A DNA stretch of 41,667 nt from Bdellovibrionales bacterium (GCA_007121385.1 SKLV01000011.1:1-41667); one strand, 5' to 3'. Shown: positions 31,220-40,355, numbered from the stretch's first letter. The notes: a model not told the origin generated them from the letters alone. Program-made: numbers and translations.

Positions 31220-34102
31220 TCAATTCTCCCTTGTGTTTCTTGGGCGTCGCACTTGGGCTTCAAGGCGAGAGGGCTGTTGTGACGGTTGAGCGAGGATTTG
31301 ATCAATTCGATTTTGAGTGGCTTCAGGGGCCAACCTCTTAAGCAAATTCAACTCAGTTCTAATCAGTCGGCGGATGTTCGGGTTGGCTCCTCGAAATTCC
31401 TGGGCCAGTCGATCCAAGTTTTGCCTTTGAGCCCAAAGGCCATCAAGAACTTCTTTTGAACTCTGGGCTTGGTCTCTGTAAACTTGTGCCTGATCGCGGA
31501 GAAGTTGGCGATACTGAGCTCGCTCCGTCGGGTTTAGGCCTCTGGGCGTGGGTAAATTGATCAGCTCTCTATAGAAGCGGTCAAATTCGTAGTTCAGAAG
31601 ATTGACTAAGACCACCTGCTCAGTCCAGTCAGATCTATCTAGAGCTTGCTGAGCCCTTTGCTCCAGCCCTTGAATCAAGTCAAGCCGCCGTTGAATCGAG
31701 CGCTGCAGTTGCTGATCAGAGCTAGTGGTCAGTTTATGATTGATCAGTGGGCGAAAATCGGCTCGCCAGTCTTCATGAAAAAGAGTTCTTTGCAGAGCTT
31801 TACCGGCCTCTGAGTTTCTTAGAGCCCTATTTTTTAAAAGGGTCTCAGCCTCTTGGCGATTGGCTCTGATTCCATAAGACTCCAGAACCAAGTTGGAGAA
31901 GAGAATGGGGCTGCGCTGAAGTTGACCGCGGTTCTGACGAATCATGGGCCAGGGGTTTCTTTCCAGTAAAATCAGCTGAGCCAAGGCTTCATTTTTCTTC
32001 CGTATATTAGAAGTAGAATCAACAGCTTTTTGGTAGTGACTTCGGGGTGACCGCGAGCTCAAAACAGCCAGATGGGCGAGTTTCATTTGGTGATCGTACA
32101 TTTGCGCTCGAGTCACATTCATTTGAGAGAGCCAGCGGTAGGCGCTGGAGTAGTTCTCTTGCTCCTCTTGGGAGTCAGCCATAGCGGCCAGGGCCAGGTT
32201 TTTATCAGCTTGGGAAACTTCCCTTATCTTTATGAGCTCTTGACCAGCACTCAGGATCTCCTGGTGGTCCTTTAGCTCTATTCCTAACAGTAGACGATTT
32301 TTGAAAAAAGCTTGGCGGTCTTTGTTCGTAGAATTGTTAGGCGGCGAGCTGGTCTTCATGCGGCGGAGCAGTTCGGATTGGCGGCGAGCCGGTTGTTTTT
32401 CGTTGATCACTTGTTCAGACTCATTGATGAGGGCGCGAAAGCCGATGAGGTTAAACTCTTGAGCTTTGGCGGGGAGAGCCTTAGCCAACTCTTGTGACCA
32501 AAGCTGTAGGTTTCTGTTGTCTTTAAGGAGAGCTAGTGCATCCAGGGCCAAATCGGCGGCTAAGCTCTGGTAGGAGCCAGACTGAGAATTGAGAGCCACC
32601 TCTCGGAACTGATCAGCGGCCACTCGATATTGAGCCATGGAGTAATTGAGTTGGGCGCGCTGGTAACGCACTTTATGGCTGTGTTTGCCATTGGAGTTAA
32701 GATTGAGGTAGTGATCATAAGCTGCTGATTTAAAGGACTTATTTTTACTGGCCTCAGCGGCTTCAATCTCTCCAAGTAAAGCTCCCTCAAAAATGGTCTG
32801 AATCTGCTGAAGGTCTATGTCAGCTGGCCTTGAACGTCGACTTCTTAGCTGGCGGTGAGCTAAGACTGAGGCCTGACGATAGGTTTTGACAGCCAAGTCA
32901 TGGTTCTTGAGGTGGTGGGCAAGCTGAGCTGAGCGGTAGATCATATCCGCATCCTGGGGAAAAGTGGCTGTGTAGATCTCATAAGCTTGGGAGAGGTGAG
33001 CGGGGGGACGGGTCTTAGCCACTCGGTGCCAGGTCAAGATAAAGCTGCGGAACCGGGACTGGATCTCATTGCACTCCTCAGCTCGTCGACGACAGTTGAG
33101 CTGGCCCCAAAGACGGGCGGCCTCAGCATAATTTTGCAATGCCTCAGAGGGCTTGCCCAGGTCGAGCTGGAGTTGAGTGCTGCGAATTTGCACATCCAGC
33201 TCTTCGTGAGCCGTAAGTCTAAACTTTTGCCGATAGAGTTGGAGGGCCGCAACCGCAGCGGACTTCTGACCTAGGCGATCAGCTTCGGTGGCTAAGTAAA
33301 AGAGGTTTGATTTTTGGCTTTCTTGAGGCGAGAGGTCCAGAAGCATTTGCAAGCTGGCCGAGGTCACAGGAGCTCGGGCCAGAAAGGTGGCCAAGTCACG
33401 GGCGGCATCTTCATAAAAACTTTGCGGAACTCCTGAGGCAGGTTGGCGAAGGAGGCGCACCAGACGATCCGTAGCGGCCCTCTGCTCTCCGAGATTGAGT
33501 AGACTCCATGCCAGTCTGTACTCCACAAAATGTCGCCCGGGAGTGTCAGCAATCTGGAGGGCGGCCTCAAAGTGGCGACGGGCCTGTTGAAACTGGCTAT
33601 TGCGAAAATCCATTTCTCCCAAACCAGTTAAAGCCTGACCTCTTAAGCTCGGACTGTACCTTCTGGGGTTATCTAAAATGGACTGGTAGACCCGGCGAGC
33701 CTGCCTGGCCTGACCATTGAGTTGATGCAGATGGGCTTGCTGTAAAAGAATCCTCTCCTGCGCTTCAGGTTGGGCTTGGGGGAAAATTTCTCGATAGACT
33801 CTCAGGGCTTTTTCTCTGTCTTGGCGGCTTCCGAGGCAGGAGTCGCAGTTTTTTTCCTGCTCAGCCATAAACTTGAGGCGAGCTCGATCCGCGTAGAGAT
33901 CGGCAAGCCGGGAGGAGATGGCCCACTTTTCATCCAGCTCTCCGTGGTAGGACTTGAGCACATTTTCCAGCTTTTCAATCACCAAGTCGTGGGTGCTCAA
34001 ATCCATGGCCGTAGACCAGCCAAAGAGGGGGATGAGCCCCATGAGCGCAGTGCTCCAGGTCCATTTTTTTAGCTCAAAAGATAAAGGTCGAAACCCAAAC
34101 AT
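31220..34102 (-). CDS. Giant periplasmic TPR protein of the motor operon
   Basis: The protein has 960 residues. An N-terminal hydrophobic segment (about 12-32) is a signal peptide or anchor. The rest is almost all helical repeats of TPR type, best seen at about 115-230 (Q-A-H-L-H-Q-L-N-G-Q-A-R-Q-A-R-R-V-Y, then F-R-N-S-Q-F-Q-Q-A-R-R-H-F-E-A-A-L) and 385-480. Two Cys pairs (N-C-D-S-C near 84 and N-C-R-R-R-A-E-E-C near 345) could be oxidised in the periplasm. The last 150 residues contain a long Gln/Arg-rich helix. Large TPR proteins of this layout are found in Agl/Glt clusters, where they form the periplasmic scaffold. Strong ribosome-binding site AGGGAG. Confidence 0.85.
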   Translation of the reverse strand: MFGFRPLSFELKKWTWSTALMGLIPLFGWSTAMDLSTHDLVIEKLENVLKSYHGELDEKWAISSRLADLYADRARLKFMAEQEKNCDSCLGSRQDREKALRVYREIFPQAQPEAQERILLQQAHLHQLNGQARQARRVYQSILDNPRRYSPSLRGQALTGLGEMDFRNSQFQQARRHFEAALQIADTPGRHFVEYRLAWSLLNLGEQRAATDRLVRLLRQPASGVPQSFYEDAARDLATFLARAPVTSASLQMLLDLSPQESQKSNLFYLATEADRLGQKSAAVAALQLYRQKFRLTAHEELDVQIRSTQLQLDLGKPSEALQNYAEAARLWGQLNCRRRAEECNEIQSRFRSFILTWHRVAKTRPPAHLSQAYEIYTATFPQDADMIYRSAQLAHHLKNHDLAVKTYRQASVLAHRQLRSRRSRPADIDLQQIQTIFEGALLGEIEAAEASKNKSFKSAAYDHYLNLNSNGKHSHKVRYQRAQLNYSMAQYRVAADQFREVALNSQSGSYQSLAADLALDALALLKDNRNLQLWSQELAKALPAKAQEFNLIGFRALINESEQVINEKQPARRQSELLRRMKTSSPPNNSTNKDRQAFFKNRLLLGIELKDHQEILSAGQELIKIREVSQADKNLALAAMADSQEEQENYSSAYRWLSQMNVTRAQMYDHQMKLAHLAVLSSRSPRSHYQKAVDSTSNIRKKNEALAQLILLERNPWPMIRQNRGQLQRSPILFSNLVLESYGIRANRQEAETLLKNRALRNSEAGKALQRTLFHEDWRADFRPLINHKLTTSSDQQLQRSIQRRLDLIQGLEQRAQQALDRSDWTEQVVLVNLLNYEFDRFYRELINLPTPRGLNPTERAQYRQLLRDQAQVYRDQAQSSKEVLDGLWAQRQNLDRLAQEFRGANPNIRRLIRTELNLLKRLAPEATQNRIDQILAQPSQQPSRLEAQVRRPRNTREN

Positions 34103-34104
34103 TC

Positions 34105-34581
34105 TTAACTCCCTGCCTTAATCACGGCAAAGCGCACACGATGAAAACCAGTGCGAGCTGCAGACAAAAGGACGGGGCTCATTTCGGCAAACTGGGAGCG
34201 TCGATCAGCTTGGATAATTAAAGTGCGCAACTCAGAGGTGTCCTGGGCCGCATACTCTTCAAGAGTTTTGAGCAGTTCATTGGCCGGGATCAGTTGATCG
34301 TTCAAAAAGATTCCATCTTGTTGAAGTCGTAAGACCAGGCCCGCCTCGATGACCGAAGTGTTGACGGCTGTGGGGAGTTCGATCTCTCCCTGAAGAGTCA
34401 CTTCTTGGGAGGCTGAGGTGTTAACTAATAGATAGATCACCAAAATTGAGAAGACATCCACAAGAGAAGTGAGAATCAAAGTGCTCACCAGGGCCATTTT
34501 CCCCAATCCCGCCTTGGGTTTTAAGGCGGACTGCTGAGCGAGAGCCGATTTCATGCTGGTGTTGGCGAGAACTGTTTTCAT
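34105..34581 (-). CDS. ExbD/TolR-like motor subunit with the membrane aspartate
   Basis: The start is ATG at 34581, chosen because AAAAGGAG lies 6 nt before it. The longer frame from 34668 adds residues that overlap the upstream gene. A short cytoplasmic part is followed by one membrane helix (about 29-50) with L-T-S-L-V-D-V-F-S-I-L-V. Asp42 is in the place of the proton-carrying Asp of ExbD (usual motif T-P-L-x-D-V). A periplasmic ExbD-type domain follows (I-F-L-N-D-Q-L-I-P, L-I-I-Q-A-D-R-R, G-F-H-R-V-R-F-A-V). It is expected to sit inside the ExbB-like pentamer. Confidence 0.9.
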   Translation of the reverse strand: MKTVLANTSMKSALAQQSALKPKAGLGKMALVSTLILTSLVDVFSILVIYLLVNTSASQEVTLQGEIELPTAVNTSVIEAGLVLRLQQDGIFLNDQLIPANELLKTLEEYAAQDTSELRTLIIQADRRSQFAEMSPVLLSAARTGFHRVRFAVIKAGS

Positions 34582-34609
34582 CTTCTTCTCCTTTTCAACC
34601 AAGCTCTCC

Positions 34610-35038
34610 TTAAAGGGGAGCCACTCCAATCTCTTGGATAGCCTGCTTCCTGGCCTGATCCATAACAATGATCAGGTTTTCATAGGCTGTGGATGCGTGA
34701 GGCCGAACAATGGCTGAGTTGAGTTGCTCCACAGAAGCCAAAGCTTCTTTAAGGGAAGCTTCGGCTTGGTTCAGCTGAGTGGCCCGCCGGTTAAAGTGAG
34801 ACTTTCCCTGAGAGTCTTTGACTTCCAAGTTCAGTCGGCCCGATTCCTCAAATGTGATAAACAGAGTCTTTTTGTTCTGTTCCTCAGAAGAGGACTCCGT
34901 TCCGTGAGCCTGAGTGATATCCAGGCTAGCCAGGTGGATCCAGACGGTGCTCAGTAAGAGAAAGGCAATGCATACCGCAAGCATGGAGATCACTGGCAGA
35001 AGGTTGATTTCAAAATCGAGCTTTTCCTTGCGCTTCAT
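34610..35038 (-). CDS. ExbD/TolR-like motor subunit lacking the conserved aspartate
   Basis: This 142-residue protein has one membrane helix (about 15-35). The motif before it, E-I-N-L-L-P-V-I-S-M-L, lines up with the I-N-V-T-P-F-I-D-V of ExbD, so the proton-binding Asp is replaced by Ser18. A periplasmic domain of ExbD type follows (L-F-I-T-F-E-E-S-G-R-L-N-L, L-I-I-V-M-D-Q-A-R). It starts 3 nt after the ExbB-like gene. If it pairs with the downstream ExbD-like protein, the motor would have one active and one inactive proton path. Confidence 0.88.
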   Translation of the reverse strand: MKRKEKLDFEINLLPVISMLAVCIAFLLLSTVWIHLASLDITQAHGTESSSEEQNKKTLFITFEESGRLNLEVKDSQGKSHFNRRATQLNQAEASLKEALASVEQLNSAIVRPHASTAYENLIIVMDQARKQAIQEIGVAPL

Positions 35039-35041
35039 GGC

Positions 35042-35719
35042 TTAACCCTTTTTCGTCCTTACGGCCCGTTTAGGGATGCTGTCATAGCTGTAGCTCAACC
35101 AGTTGAAGGCTCTTAAGGCGGCTTGGTTCAAGTCATCGGCCAACAAATTGGCGCGATTTTGTAATATGGCATAGGCGACGAGGGCAGGAATAGCCGCAAT
35201 CAAGCCGTAGGCGGTGGTGTTCATAGCCAGGGCAATTCCCTGGGTCAGGAGAGCCGCTTTTTCTACGGGATTTGTGTTGGCCACTGAGGCAAAGGCTTGA
35301 ATGAGTCCAACGATGGTGCCCAAAAGGCCCAAGAGGGTTCCCACATTGCCCAGCATGGCCAAAAAGCCTGTCCGCTTTTCCAATTGGGAGTTTTCGTGGA
35401 GGAGGATTTCGTCCATCCGTGACTGAATTTCGTCTCTTCCACCCATGTCAGCTGCGGCTTGGGCCCCGGCCTTAACGGCCTTAGCCACGGAGTAGCTCCC
35501 GAGCTCTTGCGCCCGGCCAATGGCAGTGGCCAGTTGCCCTTGTTTGATGTCGCTTTCAAAGACCGACACCAGGCGCTTCTGGTTGGGCCGACGACGCAGG
35601 TAGAGGGCATAGCTGCGCTCAATAATAATCACAATTGAGGCCACTTGTATGGCCAAAATGGCCCACATCCAAAGGCCTCCGGCCTGGAATGCAGTTGATA
35701 TGGTTTGAAGAGTTGTCAT
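35042..35719 (-). CDS. ExbB/TolQ/MotA-like motor subunit
   Basis: The protein has 225 residues with three membrane helices: about 15-33, about 118-140 and about 160-185. The conserved core G-F-L-A-M-L-G-N-V-G-T-L-L-G-L-L-G-T and the A-L-A-M-N-T-T-A-Y-G-L segment place it in the MotA/TolQ/ExbB family. It forms a pentameric proton channel with the ExbD-like proteins encoded directly downstream. This is the first gene of the nine-gene operon. Its closest functional counterpart by context is AglR of the Myxococcus gliding motor, though Tol or Exb function cannot be excluded from this gene alone. Confidence 0.93.
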   Translation of the reverse strand: MTTLQTISTAFQAGGLWMWAILAIQVASIVIIIERSYALYLRRRPNQKRLVSVFESDIKQGQLATAIGRAQELGSYSVAKAVKAGAQAAADMGGRDEIQSRMDEILLHENSQLEKRTGFLAMLGNVGTLLGLLGTIVGLIQAFASVANTNPVEKAALLTQGIALAMNTTAYGLIAAIPALVAYAILQNRANLLADDLNQAALRAFNWLSYSYDSIPKRAVRTKKG

Positions 35720-35814
35720 GGGTACGCTCCATTCTCATGCCAGCCCTCAGTGGGCCGGGGTTAAACATCGAATGGAGGTAGAGCAAAGGCGGTGCCAGGA
35801 AATAGAGGGACTCA

Positions 35815-35832
35815 AGGGGGGCTGAACCCCCT
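35815..35832. other. GC-rich hairpin between two minus-strand genes
   Basis: AGGGGG (35815-35820) and CCCCCT (35827-35832) form a 6-bp stem with a 6-nt loop, downstream of the 35885-36409 gene and upstream of the motor operon. No T-run follows on the minus strand, so it is at best a weak terminator; it could also be a leader structure of the motor transcript. Confidence 0.35.
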
Positions 35833-35884
35833 AAAAGAGGATAAAAATGATCAGTGGGTGACAATTATCGGCCTCTTGGGCCCC

Positions 35885-36409
35885 TTATTGGTCCTCGTCG
35901 CCGTCCAGGCCCAGCTGGGCTTTGATGGCCTGGAGCTCCTCTTCGTCCTTGGGGTCAACTCCTTGGATCAAGCGGTCATCCTTTTCGCTTAAAAGACGGC
36001 TGGCCTGGTCTTCCAGCTGGCTGTTGTCGGTGGAGTACTGAATATGGAGCTTTTTGTTCTCCACCTCAAACTCCATCCAAATCCGTGGCAGGTCCTGGTC
36101 CTCGCCACTTTGAAAGAGATCTTCCAAAAGGGTGGCCGCCACATCCACTCCCAAGTGAATGAGCTGAAGAACATCATCCTTCCCCTTTTTGTAGGCCAAA
36201 GAAACTTCAAAATTGTTCTGTTTGAGCTGGTTATTGGGTAGATAGCCGGCCCGTAAAAGAATTTCCTCAGAATAGAGGCGGCCCTCGACAAGAAACTGAC
36301 CTTGCTGGGCCTGAACGGGAAAGGATTCTGCAAAGGCCTCGCAGACCTGCTGTAGATAGTCCTTGGGAATAGAGGTCCACTTTTTTGAGCTGGGCAGGCG
36401 AGGTTCCAT
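35885..36409 (-). CDS. Conserved acidic protein of unknown function
   Basis: The start is taken as ATG at 36409, with AAAGGAAG just upstream, rather than a TTG at 36436. The 174-residue product is soluble, with no signal or membrane segment. It has a beta-rich middle (F-L-V-E-G-R-L-Y-S, F-E-V-S-L-A-Y, I-W-M-E-F-E-V-E-N-K-K-L-H-I-Q-Y) and a highly acidic helical tail (D-P-K-D-E-E-E-L). The composition suggests a cytoplasmic chaperone-like or PilZ-like partner, but no family is recognised. It is divergent from miaB and upstream of the motor operon, separated from it by 165 nt. Confidence 0.7.
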   Translation of the reverse strand: MEPRLPSSKKWTSIPKDYLQQVCEAFAESFPVQAQQGQFLVEGRLYSEEILLRAGYLPNNQLKQNNFEVSLAYKKGKDDVLQLIHLGVDVAATLLEDLFQSGEDQDLPRIWMEFEVENKKLHIQYSTDNSQLEDQASRLLSEKDDRLIQGVDPKDEEELQAIKAQLGLDGDEDQ

Positions 36410-36496
36410 AAAACTTCCTTTGTAGGGATCCGGCAAAGTTTGACCTTTACCCGAGGCCCAACTATATGTCTAAGCGAAAAGGAAGTTTAGACCACT

Positions 36497-37828
36497 ATGG
36501 AAATGAAAGAAATTCAAAAAACGCAGGGTGTCTATATCTCCACCTATGGCTGTCAGATGAATGTCAACGACAGCGAGAGGATGTACTCTCTTTTGGAGAT
36601 GCTCAACTATCAGCCCGTCAGCTCTCCCGATCAGGCCTCTCTAATCATCATTAACTCCTGCAGCGTGAGGGAAAAGCCAGTTCATAAGGTCCACTCGGAA
36701 GTGGGACGCTATCGTGAGCTTAAAAAGGCCAATCCCGAGTTGCGCATTGGGGTGGGTGGCTGCGTGGCTCAGCAGGAGAAAGATCGACTGCTTAAAGATG
36801 TACCTTTGTTGGACTTTGTCTTTGGCACCGACTCTATTGATAAACTTCCTGAAATTGTCGCTAAGGTGAAGTCGGAAGGGCAGCCGGTTGTATCAGCTCG
36901 TTTTGAACATCAGCAGCCTTATCACATTGAGACCCTCATTAAGAATCCAGGGGTTTCCACCTTTGTGAATATCACCAAGGGCTGTGATAACTTTTGTACT
37001 TTTTGTGTGGTTCCCTTTACTCGGGGGCGAGAGCGCAGTCGCCCCCTGAAGCACCTTTTAGAGGACGTGCGCCGTCTTGTGGATCGAGGGGTGAAAGAAG
37101 TGACCTTGCTGGGGCAGAATGTGAACTCCTACACATCAGACTGCGGTACAAACTTTGCGGGCCTTCTTAAGGCTCTGGCAGAGCAGACTCCCATTCAGCG
37201 CATTCGTTACACCACATCCCACCCCAAGGACTTCAATCAGGAGTTGGTGGAAGTGATGCAGGCCTGTCGTGATAAGCTCTGTGAGTATATTCACCTACCT
37301 GTTCAGTCCGGCAACACTCAGGTGCTGGAGCGTATGAATCGGGGGTATAGTCGTGAGGAGTACATCGAGAAGGCCCAGATGATCTTCAACACCATTCCAG
37401 GAGTGGTTCTCTCCACAGACATCATTGTCGGCTTTCCAGGAGAGACCGACGAGCAGTTTGCCGAGACTTTATCCTTACTGGACGAAGTACCCTATGAAAG
37501 CCTTTTTGCCTTTAAGTACTCTCCACGGCCCTTCACAAAGGCAGCGCGCTTTGAAGGTCAGTTGCCGGAAGAGGTGAAGTCAGAAAGGCTGAATCGTCTT
37601 TTTGAGCGACATCGGGAATTGGCTTTTCCTATGGCCAAGAAATATGAAGGGCAAAACCTAGCTGTCCTCGTTGAGGAGTATGACTCTGAGACAGGGCGGG
37701 TGAGTGGCCGGTCAACGCAGAACAAATTGGTGCATTTTACGGGCTCCCAGGAGCTGATTGGACAGACAGTATGGGTGAAAATCAAAGAGGCCTTTCCGCA
37801 AACTCTGCGGGGAGTGCTGGTTCAGTAA
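36497..37828 (+). CDS. miaB: tRNA-2-methylthio-N6-dimethylallyladenosine synthase
   Basis: This radical SAM enzyme adds the methylthio group at A37 of tRNAs that read UNN codons. The N-terminal UPF0004 cysteines are Cys19 (Y-G-C-Q-M-N), Cys55 (N-S-C-S-V-R-E) and Cys89 (G-G-C-V-A-Q-Q-E). They hold the auxiliary cluster. The radical SAM cluster is C-D-N-F-C-T-F-C (163-170). The C-terminal TRAM domain is at about 375-440. The length of 443 is normal. The last 58 nt overlap the next gene in another frame. Confidence 0.97.
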   Translation: MEMKEIQKTQGVYISTYGCQMNVNDSERMYSLLEMLNYQPVSSPDQASLIIINSCSVREKPVHKVHSEVGRYRELKKANPELRIGVGGCVAQQEKDRLLKDVPLLDFVFGTDSIDKLPEIVAKVKSEGQPVVSARFEHQQPYHIETLIKNPGVSTFVNITKGCDNFCTFCVVPFTRGRERSRPLKHLLEDVRRLVDRGVKEVTLLGQNVNSYTSDCGTNFAGLLKALAEQTPIQRIRYTTSHPKDFNQELVEVMQACRDKLCEYIHLPVQSGNTQVLERMNRGYSREEYIEKAQMIFNTIPGVVLSTDIIVGFPGETDEQFAETLSLLDEVPYESLFAFKYSPRPFTKAARFEGQLPEEVKSERLNRLFERHRELAFPMAKKYEGQNLAVLVEEYDSETGRVSGRSTQNKLVHFTGSQELIGQTVWVKIKEAFPQTLRGVLVQ

Positions 37829-38340
37829 AAGCCGAAAATGAGCGAGGGGCTGCTTCTCCAAAAACGGCTGGCTCTGAGCAGGAGTGGATTGAGCTTCTCC
37901 CCTATGGGGTGACTGTGAGCTTGGACCGCTCAAGGCCGATTATGCTTTTTAAGAGCGAAGACGGGGAAGAGGTTCTGCCGGTTTGGCTTTCTCCCCTTGA
38001 AGTGGGAATAGCTTTGACTCAGAACCAAAGACTGACATCCAATGTGAGCCCCCATGATGTGACAGCTATGGTCCTTCAGAATCAGGGGTTGAAGTTGGAA
38101 CGCTGTGACTTTGTTGAAGTGCGAGGTCATCATCAGTTTGTCGACCTTCATTTTAGTGGTTCTCCTGGCCTTACTCATCTTCGGGTTCGCGCCGATCAAG
38201 CGGTGTCGCTCTGTCTTCATCAGAAGGTCCGCTTTTATAGCCTGGCTGAGGTGATACAGGATTCTCGCGTCCAGCACTTGGAGACTTTTCAGCTGATGGG
38301 GGATGATGTCGGGGGAGATGAGCCTCCCTATTTTCAATGA
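37771..38340 (+). CDS. Bifunctional nuclease family protein (DUF151)
   Basis: Residues 40-175 match the BFN/DUF151 fold: D-R-S-R-P-I-M-L-F-K-S-E-D-G-E-E-V-L-P-V-W-L in pieces, then L-T-S-N-V-S-P-H-D and F-V-D-L-H-F. Members have weak nuclease activity in plants, and in bacteria often sit beside miaB. The first 38 residues are low-complexity (Ser, Ala, Gly, Glu). No other in-frame start lies before residue 40, so the ATG at 37771 inside miaB appears real. It overlaps miaB by 58 nt. Function here is unknown beyond family. Confidence 0.85.
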   Translation: MGENQRGLSANSAGSAGSVKAENERGAASPKTAGSEQEWIELLPYGVTVSLDRSRPIMLFKSEDGEEVLPVWLSPLEVGIALTQNQRLTSNVSPHDVTAMVLQNQGLKLERCDFVEVRGHHQFVDLHFSGSPGLTHLRVRADQAVSLCLHQKVRFYSLAEVIQDSRVQHLETFQLMGDDVGGDEPPYFQ

Positions 38341-38352
38341 GATCGAGGGGCA

Positions 38353-38859
38353 ATGATGATTTTAAAGGCGAGAGGTCAAGAGCCAAAAATTTCAGAGGGA
38401 TGCTTTATCGCCCCTTCTGCTGACCTGATTGGGGATGTGGAATTAGGGGAAAACTGCTCTATTTGGTTTAACACCACCTTGCGGGGAGATGTGATGCCCA
38501 TCCGCATTGGCGATGAGAGCAATATTCAGGACAACACTGTGATCCATGGGACTTATAATAAAGCGGCTGCGGTGGTGGGTCGGCGAGTCACTGTGGGTCA
38601 CAGTGTCATTCTCCATGGCTGTGAGGTTGGGGATCACTCCCTCATTGGTATGGGCAGTGTGATTATGGACCTGGCGCAAATTCCTAAAAACTGCGTGGTG
38701 GGGGCGGGTTCCTTGGTGACAGAGGGGGCTCGCTTTGAAGAGGGAATGTTGATTCTGGGTCGTCCAGCTAAGGCGTTAAGGCCGCTGCGCCCAGAGGAGC
38801 TGGCCTTTTTGCAGCAGTCCGCAGATAACTATTTGCACTATAAAACTTGGTACGAGTGA
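38353..38859 (+). CDS. Gamma-carbonic-anhydrase-like hexapeptide protein
   Basis: This 168-residue protein is a left-handed beta-helix built of hexapeptide repeats (I-G-D-V-E-L-G, C-S-I-W, V-T-V-G-H-S-V-I-L, L-I-G-M-G). The three zinc-ligand histidines of the CamH/YrdA/PaaY family are at His65 (V-I-H-G-T), His83 (V-G-H-S) and His88 (L-H-G-C). R-G-D at 44-46 and N-I-Q-D at 57-60 are also conserved. It forms trimers and may be a carbonic anhydrase or related hydrolase. The ATG at 38353 follows GAGGGG. It lies between the DUF151 gene and guaB in a same-strand run. Confidence 0.88.
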   Translation: MMILKARGQEPKISEGCFIAPSADLIGDVELGENCSIWFNTTLRGDVMPIRIGDESNIQDNTVIHGTYNKAAAVVGRRVTVGHSVILHGCEVGDHSLIGMGSVIMDLAQIPKNCVVGAGSLVTEGARFEEGMLILGRPAKALRPLRPEELAFLQQSADNYLHYKTWYE

Positions 38860-38866
38860 GGTGGGT

Positions 38867-40336
38867 ATGAGTTTAACTTTTAAAGGCGAGTACGCACTGA
38901 CTTTCGACGACATTTTATTGGTGCCGCAATACTCAGAGATTGTCCCCTCGCAAATTGCTACGGAGACATTCTTCGCTCGGGATTTGCATCTAAAAATGCC
39001 TATTCTGTCCGCAGCCATGGACACCGTGACGGAAAATAAGGTGGCTCGAGTGATGGCCCAACATGGAGGCTTGGGAGTGATCCATAAGAATATGGATATT
39101 GAAGCTCAAGTCCTCGAGGTGGAGAGAGTCAAGAAATATGAGAGCGGGATGATTATGGACCCCATCACACTGGGGCCGGACCATCTGGTTTCGGAGGCTC
39201 TTGAGTTGATGAAAAAGTATTCTATTAGTGGAGTGCCTATTACCGTTGATGGAGAGTTGGTGGGAATTCTCACCAACCGGGATTTGCGCTTTGAGACTCA
39301 GGTCCATCAGCCCATTCGTAACATAATGACTGGCAAGGACAAGTTGGTCACAGCTCCCGTGGGGACTGATCTTGAGCAGGCCAAACAAATTTTGCACCGC
39401 TATCGTATTGAGAAGTTACCAGTGGTGGATGACCACAATCGTCTTAAGGGTCTTATCACTATTAAGGACATTGAAAAGGCCAAAAGCTTTCCGCAGGCCA
39501 CTAAAGATAAACATGGTCGACTTTTTGTTGGCGCAGCTGTGGGGGTGGACGAGACCTCACGAGAAAGAGCCGAGGCCTTGGTGGCAGGAGGGGTGGACTT
39601 GCTCTGTGTGGACACAGCTCATGGTCACTCGAAGAATGTGGTTTCCATGGTGTCTGAACTGCACCGGCGTTATCCTGACGTGATGGTTGTCGCTGGAAAT
39701 GTGGTGACTCCTGATGCCACTGAAGCTCTTTTTTCAGCAGGAGCTGATGTGGTGAAGGTGGGTGTGGGACCAGGAAGTATTTGCACCACTCGAGTGGTCT
39801 CGGGCGTGGGAATGCCTCAAATCAGTGCGGTGATTGAGTGTGCCGAAGTGGCTAAAAGGTGGGGGCGGAGTATTATTGCAGACGGGGGAATTAAGTTTTC
39901 TGGAGATTTGACTAAGGCTTTAGCTCTAGGAGCCAACTCGGTGATGATAGGCAATTTGTTGGCTGGTTCTGATGAAAGCCCAGGCGAGACTATTTTGTAT
40001 CAGGGGCGGACTTATAAAGTGTATCGGGGTATGGGTTCTTTAGGTGCCATGCAAAAAGGCAGCAAGGATCGCTATGCTCAAATGGATGTCACTGAAGTGG
40101 ATAAACTGGTGCCCGAAGGCATTGAGGGCAAGGTGCCCTATCGGGGTTCCGCCAGTGGAATTCTTCACCAGCTTGTAGGGGGATTGCGCTCAGGAATGGG
40201 CTATTTGGGGGCTTCAAACGTTCAGGATCTGCAGGAGAAGGCCCGCTTTGTTCGGGTGACTCCTCAGGGCTTGAGGGAGAGTCATGTTCATGATGTGAGT
40301 ATCACTAAAGAGGCTCCCAACTATCGTTTAGAGTAG
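38867..40336 (+). CDS. guaB: Inosine-5'-monophosphate dehydrogenase
   Basis: The enzyme oxidises IMP to XMP, the committed step of GMP synthesis. The start is ATG at 38867, with GAGGTGGG just before it, two codons inside the longest frame. The catalytic Cys306 sits in [10 protein letters not shown] pair of CBS domains interrupts the barrel (about 95-205), which regulates the enzyme by ATP/GTP binding in many bacteria. The G-G-I-K-F-S-G-D and M-G-S-L-G-A-M segments and the C-terminal flap are normal. The length of 489 is normal. guaA follows after 19 nt. Confidence 0.97.
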   Translation: MSLTFKGEYALTFDDILLVPQYSEIVPSQIATETFFARDLHLKMPILSAAMDTVTENKVARVMAQHGGLGVIHKNMDIEAQVLEVERVKKYESGMIMDPITLGPDHLVSEALELMKKYSISGVPITVDGELVGILTNRDLRFETQVHQPIRNIMTGKDKLVTAPVGTDLEQAKQILHRYRIEKLPVVDDHNRLKGLITIKDIEKAKSFPQATKDKHGRLFVGAAVGVDETSRERAEALVAGGVDLLCVDTAHGHSKNVVSMVSELHRRYPDVMVVAGNVVTPDATEALFSAGADVVKVGVGPGSICTTRVVSGVGMPQISAVIECAEVAKRWGRSIIADGGIKFSGDLTKALALGANSVMIGNLLAGSDESPGETILYQGRTYKVYRGMGSLGAMQKGSKDRYAQMDVTEVDKLVPEGIEGKVPYRGSASGILHQLVGGLRSGMGYLGASNVQDLQEKARFVRVTPQGLRESHVHDVSITKEAPNYRLE

Positions 40337-40355
40337 AAGGCTTAATGAGGGGTTT

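Noticed and set aside
34582-34668. Extended start of the second ExbD-like gene overlapping the first
   Set aside because: The ATG at 34581 has an excellent ribosome-binding site and yields a normal ExbD layout.
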